Origin: Ferribacterium limneticum
GTDB lineage: Bacteria; Pseudomonadota; Gammaproteobacteria; Burkholderiales; Rhodocyclaceae
DNA: 64,000 nucleotides
Direction of reading: 5' to 3'
NCBI RefSeq assembly: GCF_020510585.1
Contig: NZ_CP075190.1
Coordinates: forward strand, 2,664,001-2,728,000
In this document: piece by piece, positions 9,491 to 19,249 of the stretch
How positions within the stretch are numbered: the stretch's first letter is position 1
Layout: every line of letters starts with the position of its first letter
The notes under the pieces: generated by a model
Database searches by the model: none
Told to the model about the DNA's origin: nothing
Seen by the model: only the letters and a program-made list of their open reading frames with translations
Program-made: the position numbers and the translations under genes

Positions 9491-12400
9491 TCAGTTGTAC
9501 TTCAGCAGCGACGCGAGGTCGCTCGGCAAGCTCTCGTCGCTCAGCGTACGGAGCATTTCCTCAAGGGCGTCGGCAGTTTGCATAGCCAGAGTCAATGCCT
9601 CCGGACGACCATGACGGGCACTATCGTCCGCTTGCTTGGCCAATTGGTAGAGTGCATCGGCATGGATGTTGCCGCAGGTCCCTTTCAGGGTATGCGTCAT
9701 GAAAGCCAGCGTCTCGAAATCTTCCCGATTGACGGCATCGCGTAACTTGGCGGGGGTCTCGGCCAGCGATTGCTTGACGGTAACCAGCAATTTCTGGATA
9801 AAAGCCTGGCGGTGATTGAAGCGCTCGGCCAACGCCGGCCAGTTGATTGAAGTAGTGCTGCTTTCTTCGAGGTTCGCTCGTGCCTGATTGCTCCGATCGA
9901 CGCTGATGGGCGCCTCTTTTTTTCCGAGTTGATGGAGAATCGTAGTGACCAGATTGTCGATATCGATCGGCTTGGTGATGTGCCCCTCCATACCGGCAGC
10001 CAGACACTTGTCACGCTCTTCACCAAGGGCATGGGCGGTCAGGCCGATGACCGGCAGCGTCGGCGTTATTTGATGGATGCGCCGCGTGGCTTCATGACCA
10101 TCCATGAGCGGCATTTGAACGTCCATCAACACCAGGTCGAATCCACGCGGATGGTCTTTTACCTGATCGACCGCTTCGCGGCCGTTCACCACAAACGTAG
10201 TCTGAGCCCCCTCGTTACTCAAAACTTCCTCAAGGACGATGCGATTCAGTTCATTGTCATCCGCGGCCAGGATGTTGATCCCGATCAGGCGCGCCACAGA
10301 TGAGAAATCGCCATGCCCGGATTGGCCTTGCTGAAATTCACCTAGCAGGTGACGCAGGCGCAACGGCCGCTGGATAGTAAACGCATGGTCACTCAGCGCG
10401 CATGGCTGGTCGCTCTGCTTCCCTGGCGTGGTCAGCACGAAAGGCCGCAGAGAACCCGGCGGCGGGGTGATGCAGTGTTTTTCCAGAGCCTCCTCGCTGA
10501 ACAGCAGGAGATCCGGCGACGGCAAGAAAAACGCCTCGGAAACTTCGGCACTTTCAACAGTGATTCCATACTGCTCCAGATCATCCTTCAGCCAGCCGCA
10601 CTCCACGTTGCTGAGCCCCACCTGACGAACCCTTGTGTAACCTCGGGGTATGATGGCCTCGGGACTTTCCAGTGTGGCAATCGGTAGCTGCAATTCGAAC
10701 GACGAGCCGACCCCGGGCCGGCTTTCAACAACCACCTTGCCGCCCATTGCTTCCACCAGCCGGGCGCTGATTGCCAGGCCCAGCCCGGTACCACCAAAGC
10801 GCCGCGTGGTTGAAGGGTCGGCCTGCTCAAAGGGGGTGAATAGGCGCTCGATCTGATCCTCGGTCATACCGATGCCGCTATCACTCACCCGAAAAATGAT
10901 GTCTGTACCAGCGCGCACGACGGAGAGACTAACAATGCCCCGCTCAGTGAACTTGATCGCATTCGAAAGAAGGTTGAGCAGCACCTGATTCAAACGCGTG
11001 GTATCGCCTGAAACCTCCAGCGGCAGATCGGGCGCCTCGCTCACCCTGAACAGCAAACCCTTGCTGAAAGCGCGCTCGGCAGTGAGATCGACAACTCGGT
11101 CAATGGTCTCGCCAAGCTTGAAAGTGACCTGCTCAACGGTCAGTTTTCCCGACTCGATCTTTGAATAATCGAGAATGTCGTTGACCACGCTGAGCAGATG
11201 TTTGCCCGAATCGAGAATGCGCTGAAAATTGACTTGCGCCTTGCGTCCCACGTTATCGCGGACACCCGTTTGCGCCAGGCCAAGCACAGCATTCATCGGT
11301 GTCCGAATCTCATGGCTCATGTTGGCGAGAAATTCGCTCTTGGCCAGCGCCAAACGCTTGGCTTCGGCCAACGCCTGCAGAGTGGCGTGTTCTGCGTTTT
11401 TGAGCTCGTTGATATCCTGAACGACACCATGAGCCGCGATCACCTCTCCATTTTCATCCAGGAGCAGTTCGGCCCGTTCACGGACCCATTTGACCTCACC
11501 GTTGGTCACGATGCGATGTTCGATATCGTAAGGCCGACCATCCTGAGCGGCTTGCCAGGCCCTCATTACGGGCTCTCTGTCTTCAGGGTGGACGCATTCG
11601 ACAAAACCGGAGAGCGTCATGGGGGTGCCAGGCGGAATGCCGAAAATACGATAGGTCTCATTTGACCAGGAAAGTTTGTCCAGCCTGACATCCAGATGCC
11701 AACTGCCGAGATGGGAAATAGCCTGAGCCCGCTCCAGGTCAGCGCTGCGGATACCAAGGGTGATCTGGGTTTCTTTCAGCGCCGTGATGTCGCTGGCAAA
11801 CAGGTAGATACCTTGGACCTGACCGGCAACAATGTCCGGAATATAGGTCACCAGGTTGTAAGCAGTCGTACCATCGAGTTTGGTTGATGAGCGTTCAAAC
11901 TCCTGACGTTGCCCTCGCAATGCCGCCTGCAGGAAGGGTTCACTTTTTCGCGACAGCTCATCACCGAGCAATTCCTGCGCACTGATACCGAGCATTTCCT
12001 CCGGTTTTTTGTTGAACCAGACCAGGTACGCGGCATTGGCAAAACGACAACGCAAATCGGCGTCCCAGTAACTCACCATAGCCGGCACATTGTCGGTAAT
12101 CGTGTGGATGAAATTCTCTTTGGCGACCAGTGCCTGATTGAGTTTTTCCAGCTCTTTGGTGCGTTGGCAAACGAGCTCTTCGAGATGGTGGCGATGCAGA
12201 TCCAGTTCGTTCGAACTGCGTTTGCGTTCGGTGATGTCTTCAAAATGCGATACGTAATGGCTGATATTGCCGTCCCCCTGCCGCAGCGGAGAAATAGTCT
12301 GGTAAGCCGTAAAAATACTGCCATCCTTACACCGGTTGATCACCTCGCCGCGCCATGACTTTCCTGCCTTTAGCGTTTGCCAAAGAATGGCGAAAGTTTC

Positions 12401-13717
12401 CGGAGGAGTTTGTCCCGAGTTGAGCAGGCTGGGGTTACGCCCTTTAACCTCTTCCGGGCGATAACCGGTAGTTTTGCAGAAGGCCTCGTTAACAAACTCA
12501 ATCTCTGCTGCCGTGTTGGTAATAAGAATGGCATTCGAGCTCTGTTCGACCGCCAGTGACAGTTTGGCGAGGGTTTCTTCGGTCCGTTTGCGCTTGATGA
12601 AGGCAGCAATGATCTCGGCTGCCGCGCTGAGGAATTTTTCTGCGACGCTGTTACGCAGGCTCCCAGCCGGAAGGTAGAGAACGAGGACACCCAGCATTTC
12701 GTCTGCGGCCAGCAACGGCTGGCAATAGTGGCCGTGATCGGCAATATCCTTGTAGGTAATCTCGTGGCTGGCATCGACGTGGTTGGAGAAAACCACTTTT
12801 CGGCTGGCGGCGGCTCGACCACAGAGACAGCGATCAAGCGGCAGATGATGGCATCGGGAGAGCACTCCTGGCGGCAGGTTGCGAGAAACACTTAACTCCA
12901 GCCCCACCTTGTCGTCGGCGGCCAGATGAATGCCGCCCTGCGGTCGTGTGGCGAGCCAGGGTATGGCCAGCAATTGGTCAAGGCAACGTTGCAGCGTCTC
13001 TTCCATGGAGGCTCCCGAGACGGTGGTTTCAATCAGGCGGCGCAGCACAGATTGTTGTTCCCGGTCTCGTTCAACCGCTGCCTCCGTAGCTTTGCGCTCG
13101 GAAATATCGATATGACTGATCACCGCCCCGTTGCCATCGGCCAGCGGAGTTACCAGCATGTTGAACCAGCGCTCCCGCTCTGGCGAATGGCAAGCATATT
13201 CAAGTGAGAAGCAAGGGCTGCTGCCGTCCAGAACGCCTTCTATGCCACTGCGCACCGCAGCCGCCTGACTGTCCGAATCCACTGCTCGGCTGCATGCCAC
13301 CAAATAATTGACCCCACAAGCATTCCGGGTTGCCTCGTCGCCACCGTTGGCTGCGGCAAAGTCCTGCCAGGCGCGGTTGGTATGACAGATAGTGCCGTCA
13401 GCATCAATCACCACAACGGCATGGCCCAGCGACTCGATGATGGCGTGGGTCAACTCTTCGCCCTGGCGCAGCGAGGCATCCGCACTAACAAGGGCTTTCT
13501 GGTAGGCCGCATTGCGCCGTAGCCAGAACTGGGCGCCAATGCTGACCAGAACAATTATGCCAACAGTCACCGCACTCTCAGCCGGCTGATCGTGCATGCC
13601 AAAGGTCAGCAAGGCAATGGCGGCAACGGCCAGTGGCAGATAGCGAAGGTATCGTGAAAAGGCAATGGCAACCCGTGACCTGGCAACCATAAGTTTGAAT
13701 CGCCAGTGGGTAGGCAT
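9491..13717 (-). CDS. BarA/ArcB-like hybrid sensor kinase with several PAS domains, GAF, REC and HPt
   Basis: A 1408-residue phosphorelay kinase. Two N-terminal membrane helices lie near 25-42 and 48-66. They are followed by PAS (about 90-210), GAF (about 225-375), three more PAS domains, HisKA with phospho-acceptor His802 (NMSHEIRTPMN), HATPase with GGTGLGLAIS, a receiver with Asp1199 (LMDVQMP) and a C-terminal HPt with His1342 (MTHTLKGT). All phosphotransfer residues are present. It lies downstream of a NarL-type regulator on the same strand, but an HPt usually passes phosphate to a separate receiver, so the partner is uncertain. The signal is unknown; PAS and GAF domains often bind haem, flavin or small ligands. 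Confidence 0.9.
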   Translation of the reverse strand: MPTHWRFKLMVARSRVAIAFSRYLRYLPLAVAAIALLTFGMHDQPAESAVTVGIIVLVSIGAQFWLRRNAAYQKALVSADASLRQGEELTHAIIESLGHAVVVIDADGTICHTNRAWQDFAAANGGDEATRNACGVNYLVACSRAVDSDSQAAAVRSGIEGVLDGSSPCFSLEYACHSPERERWFNMLVTPLADGNGAVISHIDISERKATEAAVERDREQQSVLRRLIETTVSGASMEETLQRCLDQLLAIPWLATRPQGGIHLAADDKVGLELSVSRNLPPGVLSRCHHLPLDRCLCGRAAASRKVVFSNHVDASHEITYKDIADHGHYCQPLLAADEMLGVLVLYLPAGSLRNSVAEKFLSAAAEIIAAFIKRKRTEETLAKLSLAVEQSSNAILITNTAAEIEFVNEAFCKTTGYRPEEVKGRNPSLLNSGQTPPETFAILWQTLKAGKSWRGEVINRCKDGSIFTAYQTISPLRQGDGNISHYVSHFEDITERKRSSNELDLHRHHLEELVCQRTKELEKLNQALVAKENFIHTITDNVPAMVSYWDADLRCRFANAAYLVWFNKKPEEMLGISAQELLGDELSRKSEPFLQAALRGQRQEFERSSTKLDGTTAYNLVTYIPDIVAGQVQGIYLFASDITALKETQITLGIRSADLERAQAISHLGSWHLDVRLDKLSWSNETYRIFGIPPGTPMTLSGFVECVHPEDREPVMRAWQAAQDGRPYDIEHRIVTNGEVKWVRERAELLLDENGEVIAAHGVVQDINELKNAEHATLQALAEAKRLALAKSEFLANMSHEIRTPMNAVLGLAQTGVRDNVGRKAQVNFQRILDSGKHLLSVVNDILDYSKIESGKLTVEQVTFKLGETIDRVVDLTAERAFSKGLLFRVSEAPDLPLEVSGDTTRLNQVLLNLLSNAIKFTERGIVSLSVVRAGTDIIFRVSDSGIGMTEDQIERLFTPFEQADPSTTRRFGGTGLGLAISARLVEAMGGKVVVESRPGVGSSFELQLPIATLESPEAIIPRGYTRVRQVGLSNVECGWLKDDLEQYGITVESAEVSEAFFLPSPDLLLFSEEALEKHCITPPPGSLRPFVLTTPGKQSDQPCALSDHAFTIQRPLRLRHLLGEFQQGQSGHGDFSSVARLIGINILAADDNELNRIVLEEVLSNEGAQTTFVVNGREAVDQVKDHPRGFDLVLMDVQMPLMDGHEATRRIHQITPTLPVIGLTAHALGEERDKCLAAGMEGHITKPIDIDNLVTTILHQLGKKEAPISVDRSNQARANLEESSTTSINWPALAERFNHRQAFIQKLLVTVKQSLAETPAKLRDAVNREDFETLAFMTHTLKGTCGNIHADALYQLAKQADDSARHGRPEALTLAMQTADALEEMLRTLSDESLPSDLASLLKYN

Positions 13718-13761
13718 GGTTTTGAAAACCTGCGGCTCGTTATGATTACCCTACTCTAATG

Positions 13762-13775
13762 TAAGGATTACCTTA
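13762..13775. promoter_or_regulatory. Inverted repeat upstream of the hybrid kinase
   Basis: TAAGG-ATTA-CCTTA is a perfect 5-bp inverted repeat about 45 bases before the ATG of the kinase gene, in an AT-rich gap. The minus strand also carries GGTAATC twice about 22 bases apart. It could be an operator, but no regulator family is recognised. Confidence 0.3.
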
Positions 13776-13829
13776 TTTCAAGCAATCTACTTCTTTTGTA
13801 ACAAGCACTTCGATTTCCGTGGTCGGGTC

Positions 13830-14465
13830 TTACAAATGACCAAAACCGTGGCGTTTGGCGTAATCAAACAACTCAACATTGTTCTCCAGCCTGAGCTTGC
13901 GCATCAGGCGGCTTTTCTGAACGCTGACCGTCTTCGCACTGCGCCCGAACTGCGCGGCGATTTCCTTGATGCTGGCGCCCCGCGCCAGATGCTCCAGAAT
14001 TGATCGCTCTCGCGGCGAAAGCGTTTCCGGTAGAGACTCGCTGTTATCAAGGCGCTCAAAGAGCAAGGCATTGGTGAGTCGCGGATCCATGAAGCGCCCC
14101 CCCGCGGCGACGTTGCGAATCGCCACCAGCAACGTCTCGGCACCCGCATCCTTGGTGACAAAACCGGTGGCGCCGGCCTGGATCGCCCGGGCAGCAAGAT
14201 GCGGCTCACTGTGCATGGTAAGGACCAGAATCGGAAGCATTGGCTGGCTGCTGCGTAGCTGGCTGATCAAGTCAATACCGCCATCAGGCATGGAAAGATC
14301 GAGCAGGAGCAGGTCAAAATTCTTTTTCTTGACGGCAAGGACAGTGCCGGCACCATCTTCGCTTTCTCCGGCGACGACAAACTCCGGACAGGTCCCAACG
14401 ATATGCCCCAGCCCCTTGCGAACAATCAGGTGGTCATCGGCAATCCAGAGGCGAATTTTCTTCAC
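13830..14465 (-). CDS. NarL/FixJ-type response regulator
   Basis: A 211-residue two-domain regulator. The receiver (1-120) has phospho-acceptor Asp56 (LLLLDLSMP), the acidic pair Asp10-Asp11 and Lys in TKDAG. A LuxR-type helix-turn-helix (about 145-205) contains LSPRERSILEHLARGASIKEIA. Its first four bases overlap the end of the preceding sensor kinase gene, so the two are a cognate pair. The DNA target is unknown. Confidence 0.93.
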   Translation of the reverse strand: MKKIRLWIADDHLIVRKGLGHIVGTCPEFVVAGESEDGAGTVLAVKKKNFDLLLLDLSMPDGGIDLISQLRSSQPMLPILVLTMHSEPHLAARAIQAGATGFVTKDAGAETLLVAIRNVAAGGRFMDPRLTNALLFERLDNSESLPETLSPRERSILEHLARGASIKEIAAQFGRSAKTVSVQKSRLMRKLRLENNVELFDYAKRHGFGHL

Positions 14466-16807
14466 GTTGATGTTTCCCGCTTTATCGGTATATCGACTGC
14501 GATGACGGTTCCCTTGCCGGGTGCCGAGATGATATTCAGTGTGGCCCCCAGCAGGGCGGTACGTTCCTGCATGCCGATCAGGCCAAAGGATTGGCCGTTG
14601 GAGCCCGGTGATGCCCAGTCAAAGCCCTGACCATCGTCTGTTATTTTGAGGTTCAGATACCCGGCTGTCGACTCGATTTGCACTGAGGCTGATCGCGCAT
14701 GGGCATGGCGGGCGACATTGGTAAGTGACTCCTGGACGATGCGAAAAATTGAAGTTGCATAGGTTCCATTCAGTTGCGGATCCGGGCCGATCAAGGTCAG
14801 GCGGCAGGCAACACCGCTACGACCATTGAAATCCGTAGCCAGCACTTCAAGGGCCGGGAGCAGGCCATGTTCCAGTTGAGCCGGATGCAGATCACGCGTA
14901 ATCCGCCGCAACACAGCCTGGGTCTCATCGAGATAGCCCTCCAGTTCGAGAGCGATCTGGTTGGTCTGGCCAGTCGTCACGTTTGAGGTGAGTTGCAGGG
15001 CAGAAACCATGAAATGCATGCCAGTCAGCAATTGGCCCAATTCATCATGCAGCTCGCGGGCGATATGGTTTCGTTCATTCTCCCGAATCTGGTCCTGCCG
15101 AATCAGCAGTTGCCGCAGTGCTTGCTGCGAATCCGCCAGCTTGGCCTCTGCGCGCTTGACCATGGTGACATCGGTAATCACGGCGTAGAAGCCAGTAATC
15201 TCCTGGCCGGCACGCTCCGGAATGTACTCGACAAGAAGATGGCCAATTTCACCGGAGTGCTTTTTCAGAGTGCGCTCAAAGCGCCGATGTTCTCCCCCGA
15301 TCGCCGCTTCAATATCCGGTTGTTGGAACAGGAACAGCTTTTCACCGAGCACCTCCCTGATCGACTTGCCCTGCATTTGCTCAGGCGTCTTGCCGAACCA
15401 TTCGAGATAGGCCCGGTTGGCAAAACAGCAATGCAGGTTTTTGTCCCAATGACTCACCATGCTGGGTAACGCATCTGTGAAGGTGCGTAAAAACCGCTCG
15501 TTAGCTTCCAGTGCTTGCTCGACAAGTTTACGTTCGGTGATATCAAAAGCGGTAAAGCTGCTGCCCAGCGCTGGATTCCCGGGATCAATCAGGGCCGAGG
15601 CCAATAAAATATGCCGCAAGGCCCCTGTTTTCTGGCGCCAAACCGTTTCGATGACACCCCGTCCAGACGATCTGATTTGTGCGTACTTTTCGTTTCCGAC
15701 ACGAATGAACTCAGCATCCGAGGGATAGAGGAGGCGAGCCGATTTGCCGTTCAATTCCTCGGCTGAGTAACCGGTGATACTGGTCATCGCCTCATTGACT
15801 TCACGTAACTGGCGCTCGACGACAACACCGATAGCCAGAGGGGAGGCCTGGAGTATCGAGCGCATGCGGGCTTCGCTGTGCTGTAGCAGCCGGGTTCGCT
15901 CCTCAACCAGATTCTGCAGGTGATTGCGGTGCTGCTCAAGTTCGACAGCACTCTGCTTTTGTTCAGCAATATCGACACCAAAGCCGATGACGCATAGCTT
16001 GCCATCAAGCTCGATGCTTCGCCCGGTGAAGTAGTGCGGAATACGCCTGCCGTCCCGCGTCAGAAGGGGGACATCAAGGAAGTTTTCTCCCTTGATGAAT
16101 GCTTCTTCGATTGCCTTGCTGACCTGTGGCTGGATACCCGGCTCAAAAAACGCCAGTGGCCCCATCCTGGAAATGGCGTCGCCGTCGTAGCCGGTAACTG
16201 TCTCCAGATTCTTGTTCCAGCGCAGAATATGGCCGGCATCGTCGAGCAGGTAGAAGATACCGGGAGCCGAGTCGATAATCTCGCTGGTCAACTGCAGCTG
16301 ACTTCTCAAGGCCTGCTCGACCAGCATCTGTTCGGTGTTCGAGGTGTGCGCGATAACTGCGCCGCCAGCCTCGTCGGCGTGCGCCCCGAAAGAAGAGGCG
16401 GGGCGGGTGTCGACTCTGGCGATGGTGCCGATGGCAACCAAGGCGTTTCCGCTGCTCTCAGTCTCCACCTTGCAAAGACGCAAACAGACTCTAGACCATG
16501 ATCCGCTATTGTGACGAATCTGGAACTCAAGCTCGGCGCAGCCGGCATCTGCTGCTGTAGCGGCAGCGATCATGGTTTCTAGGGCCTGCTGGTCGGCAGG
16601 GTGGACGAGCGCTATCCACGCAGCAAGGGTGATCGGGGCTTCGGCGATTGAGTAGCCGAGCAGACGACAGAGATATTCGCTCCAGAGAATGCGGCCGGAG
16701 GCCGGCTCATGAACCCAGACACCAAGACCGGCACCTTCGAGCGCAGCCAAAAGATGCCGGTCGGTGATACCGAAATCACGAAATTGGATCCGGGTTTCAG
16801 CAGTCAA
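14462..16807 (-). CDS. Cytoplasmic PAS sensor histidine kinase, NarX/HisKA_3 type
   Basis: A 781-residue kinase with no membrane helix. Several PAS/PAC units (about 15-135, 165-290, 310-430, 435-560) precede a HisKA_3 domain with phospho-acceptor His587 in NHIARELHDELGQLL. An HATPase domain follows, with DDGQGFD and an end in GKGTVIAVDIP. This type pairs with NarL-like regulators. The response-regulator gene overlaps its stop codon, forming a translationally coupled pair. The lack of a membrane anchor suggests an intracellular signal such as redox state or oxygen, but the ligand is not evident. Confidence 0.92.
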   Translation of the reverse strand: MTAETRIQFRDFGITDRHLLAALEGAGLGVWVHEPASGRILWSEYLCRLLGYSIAEAPITLAAWIALVHPADQQALETMIAAATAADAGCAELEFQIRHNSGSWSRVCLRLCKVETESSGNALVAIGTIARVDTRPASSFGAHADEAGGAVIAHTSNTEQMLVEQALRSQLQLTSEIIDSAPGIFYLLDDAGHILRWNKNLETVTGYDGDAISRMGPLAFFEPGIQPQVSKAIEEAFIKGENFLDVPLLTRDGRRIPHYFTGRSIELDGKLCVIGFGVDIAEQKQSAVELEQHRNHLQNLVEERTRLLQHSEARMRSILQASPLAIGVVVERQLREVNEAMTSITGYSAEELNGKSARLLYPSDAEFIRVGNEKYAQIRSSGRGVIETVWRQKTGALRHILLASALIDPGNPALGSSFTAFDITERKLVEQALEANERFLRTFTDALPSMVSHWDKNLHCCFANRAYLEWFGKTPEQMQGKSIREVLGEKLFLFQQPDIEAAIGGEHRRFERTLKKHSGEIGHLLVEYIPERAGQEITGFYAVITDVTMVKRAEAKLADSQQALRQLLIRQDQIRENERNHIARELHDELGQLLTGMHFMVSALQLTSNVTTGQTNQIALELEGYLDETQAVLRRITRDLHPAQLEHGLLPALEVLATDFNGRSGVACRLTLIGPDPQLNGTYATSIFRIVQESLTNVARHAHARSASVQIESTAGYLNLKITDDGQGFDWASPGSNGQSFGLIGMQERTALLGATLNIISAPGKGTVIAVDIPIKRETST

Positions 16808-17110
16808 ATTAACCTTCTTGCTTGGCTGGAATTATTGAATTGAGAGCACTATCGTTTGGTTGTGCATCTCTGGAACGCAAGGCTAGCATAGCTCCATGTT
16901 GCGGTTGATCGGCTTGAAAGAGAAAAACCGGTGCCAAATCTTCAAGGTCAAAACCAAGGCAATCCACTGGCACAAGCAGATCAATCGCAAAAAAAGCGGC
17001 TAAGCGACCTAGGTCACAGACCATCCGAATATCGCCAGATATAGTCGCTCGGCCCGCAGCCCGGCCAATGCGCCACTGCCTTCGACAATATTCACCGAAC
17101 CGGAGAGACC
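16808..17110. promoter_or_regulatory. Divergent intergenic region with a perfect 10-bp palindrome
   Basis: About 300 bases separate the minus-strand kinase from the plus-strand outer-membrane gene and should hold promoters for both. GACCTAGGTC at 17006-17015 is a perfect palindrome. TATAGT at 17040-17045 could be a -10 box, which would put the palindrome centre near -41. No convincing -35 is seen. The short open frames here have no ribosome-binding site or family resemblance. Confidence 0.35.
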
Positions 17111-17665
17111 ATGAAAATCAATCGCCTCGCATCCACCCTCCTCGTCGCCGGCCTCGCGCTCGGTACCACGGCCAGCCACGCTGACGGCCTCAAGTTCTTC
17201 CCCGGCCTCGACAAGGGTTTCAAAGCCGAACCGTCGCTGGCCATCAGCGCCGGCGTCATGAGCGCTTCGGCCACCAACGACGACTCCATGTTCGTCTACG
17301 GTCTCGATTTCAACATGAACTGCGGCCTGATCCAGACGTCGGACAACCGTATCCGTACCCACCTCCAGATCAACCACACCGACGAATCCGGCATGAAGGC
17401 GACCTCCTTCGAACTCTCGCCGCGCTACACCGTGCCGCTCGGTAGCGGCTTCTCGGTTGGCGCCGGCCCGGTGCTCGGCGTAGTCCTGGCCGACAATGGC
17501 CGCAACGACAAGAGTCTGTTCGGCTACGGCGCCGTCGTCGGTGCCAACTACCGCAAGGGCCTGTACTACTCGGGCCTTGACCTGCGCTACCTGAACACCA
17601 GCGAAAGCGACAACGTCAGCTTCGAAAACTGGGCGCTACTGGCCAAGGTCGGTATCAACTTCTAA
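17111..17665 (+). CDS. Small outer-membrane beta-barrel-like protein
   Basis: A 184-residue exported protein. The signal peptide runs to about residue 24 (TTASHA-DG). The rest alternates polar and hydrophobic residues with many Gly and aromatic positions and ends in Phe (KVGINF), as outer-membrane barrels do. The length suggests an eight-stranded barrel. A good ribosome-binding site (GGAGAG) precedes the ATG. It is monocistronic, with a strong terminator 22 bases after the stop. I do not recognise a specific family and cannot tell whether it is a pore or a structural protein. Confidence 0.7.
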   Translation: MKINRLASTLLVAGLALGTTASHADGLKFFPGLDKGFKAEPSLAISAGVMSASATNDDSMFVYGLDFNMNCGLIQTSDNRIRTHLQINHTDESGMKATSFELSPRYTVPLGSGFSVGAGPVLGVVLADNGRNDKSLFGYGAVVGANYRKGLYYSGLDLRYLNTSESDNVSFENWALLAKVGINF

Positions 17666-17687
17666 TTTATTCGGCAACGGGAAACAT

Positions 17688-17718
17688 AAATGGAAGGCAG
17701 ATGCCTTCCATTTTTTTG
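17688..17718 (+). terminator. Rho-independent terminator
   Basis: A 12-bp perfect stem (AAATGGAAGGCA paired with TGCCTTCCATTT) with a two-base loop is followed by a T run. It sits just after the outer-membrane gene. The T run is shared with copy 4 of the dispersed repeat. Confidence 0.88.
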
Positions 17719-17739
17719 CTTTTTTCCGGTTGACCGTGG
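17710..17739 (+). repeat. Dispersed short repeat, copy 4, abutting a terminator
   Basis: The core TTCCGGTTGACCGTGG is preceded by a T-rich arm that also forms the U-tract of the terminator. The arm differs from the consensus (TTTGC instead of GGCCG). Confidence 0.75.
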
Positions 17740-17758
17740 AAATAGCCGAATCGATGGC

Positions 17759-18052
17759 CTAATCGATCGCTTTCAGGAAACGCTGGCGCGCCTGCTCGAG
17801 TTCGGCGTGCCCGGCTTCGCCGACCAGCCGGTTGCATGTCTCGAAAAAGGCGTTGAATGCCTTGCATACCAGCGGCGCCTCCAGCCGGCCCTTGCCTTCC
17901 GTAGCCGGGGGATCCAGCGGCCGGAGCATGACATGGCGCGGAATGATGCGCTGCCCACCGGCTTCCGAAGAAGCAGTCAACGGCCCGGTTTTGACATAGA
18001 CAACGCCCTCGTATTCGAAGCGGGCGCCAAGCGGCAGATGCTGGAGTTTCAT
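17759..18052 (-). CDS. Hypothetical protein, 97 residues
   Basis: A small soluble protein starting MKLQHLPLGARFEYEGVVYVKTGP. The frame is open 17 codons further upstream, but the ATG at 18052 begins the compact hydrophobic/aromatic segment. The N-terminal half (FEYEGVVYVKTG...RHVMLRPLD) looks like a small beta domain. The C-terminal half (FNAFFETCNRLVGEAGHAELEQARQRFL) is helical. No family is recognised. It lies about 100 bases downstream of the TIR-SPOR gene on the same strand and may share its transcript. Confidence 0.55.
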   Translation of the reverse strand: MKLQHLPLGARFEYEGVVYVKTGPLTASSEAGGQRIIPRHVMLRPLDPPATEGKGRLEAPLVCKAFNAFFETCNRLVGEAGHAELEQARQRFLKAID

Positions 18053-18153
18053 TGCTTGTTTCCGAAGAGATTCCTGGTCGGCTGGACCGTGGTCAAGCCC
18101 CAATGGCGGCGCGAGTGTATGTCACGGCAAGTCCCGGCGCCAAGCCCCGAGCC

Positions 18154-19026
18154 CTAGCGCCCCTTCTTGACATAGGCATCGGGCACGCTGGCCTGAAGTC
18201 TGGCAAGCACTGCGTTGGCGCGCTCCTTCGATGCGAACGGCCCCATGCCAACCACCCAAAGGTTCTGCGTCAGCAAGGGATAATCGCTGGAATCGATAAT
18301 TGCCGCGTTGAACCCGGCACGGTCCAGTTGAATACGTTGCCGCTCCGCAGCTCGCTGCTCGGCACGACTGAATGATCCGGCCACGACAAACCACGCCCCG
18401 GCCGGATTGACCGTATTCCGCGGAGTATCTGGCCGCACCTGCACCGGCGGCGGGTCGACCACCTTGTCATCCGTCCCGCCGGCCAGGAAGTAAGCGGCGG
18501 CTCCGAGACCAAGCAGAACCGGCAGGGCCAGCCAGGCAGTGCGCCGGCCAGGATGCCCGACCAAGGGCGTTTCGCCTGGATGCTCGCGAACTACTGCAGG
18601 CTGAGGTGGCGGCGCCTCCGGGACGGCTGCCGGCTTTGTGCCAAGCATCCTGTGGAGATCGGCAAGCAATGCGGCAAAGCTCCTGGAATGAGCGTCTCCC
18701 GGCCAGTCCGAGATATCTGCCGCCTGGATTTCGCGGAACCCGCGGGGTGGCTGAACCGGATCAAGCATCACCGGCAGCAGAATCTTGCGCACCCTGCCGT
18801 CGTCAGCCTCCTCGGCCACCCATTGCGACTCGACGGAGTCCTTCGACCAGACGACGACGATGCAGCGTGCATCCCGCAAGGCCGAACCGATGTAGGTGCG
18901 CCATGTCTCGCCGGTCGGGATACGCCGGTCCCAGAATACCGACCAACCTTGCGCCTCGAATGCCGAGACCAGCGGCATGATCCTGGCCTCGTCCTCGCGC
19001 GAATAACTGATGAAGATGTCTGCCAT
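18154..19026 (-). CDS. TIR domain - transmembrane helix - SPOR domain fusion protein
   Basis: A 290-residue protein. A TIR-like domain (1-130) starts with DIFISYSREDE. It contains WSKDSVESQWVAEEAD, where Trp69 and Glu72/Glu73 occupy the position of the catalytic glutamate of NADase-type TIR domains. A Pro-rich linker leads to one membrane helix (163-183), and a SPOR domain (211-288, from AWFVVAGSFSR to PDAYVKKG) follows. SPOR domains bind denuded septal peptidoglycan. The expected topology is TIR in the cytoplasm and SPOR in the periplasm. The start at 19026 has GGAGGTG eight bases upstream; an earlier in-frame start is not needed. Enzymatic activity and role are inferred and untested. Confidence 0.85.
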   Translation of the reverse strand: MADIFISYSREDEARIMPLVSAFEAQGWSVFWDRRIPTGETWRTYIGSALRDARCIVVVWSKDSVESQWVAEEADDGRVRKILLPVMLDPVQPPRGFREIQAADISDWPGDAHSRSFAALLADLHRMLGTKPAAVPEAPPPQPAVVREHPGETPLVGHPGRRTAWLALPVLLGLGAAAYFLAGGTDDKVVDPPPVQVRPDTPRNTVNPAGAWFVVAGSFSRAEQRAAERQRIQLDRAGFNAAIIDSSDYPLLTQNLWVVGMGPFASKERANAVLARLQASVPDAYVKKGR

Positions 19027-19249
19027 GAATCCACCTCCTCTGCCTCTTGAGCACGCACTCCACAGAAAACCACCTGCGCCGGCGTTGGAAAACATTCACC
19101 GCCCTTTAACTCTGGACGAATTCTATGCAACAAGCAATATTTGGCCGGACACGGTGAAGGTAGAACCATCGGAAAAAATCACTCGCCAGACCAAGGCTGC
19201 CAAGTCGTCGAATCTGCTCGCTACTACTGCTGCCCCGGTAAAACTTCCA

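Noticed and set aside
16809..17024. 71-codon minus-strand frame in the 300-base intergenic region
   Set aside because: No ribosome-binding site, no recognisable features and host-untypical composition.
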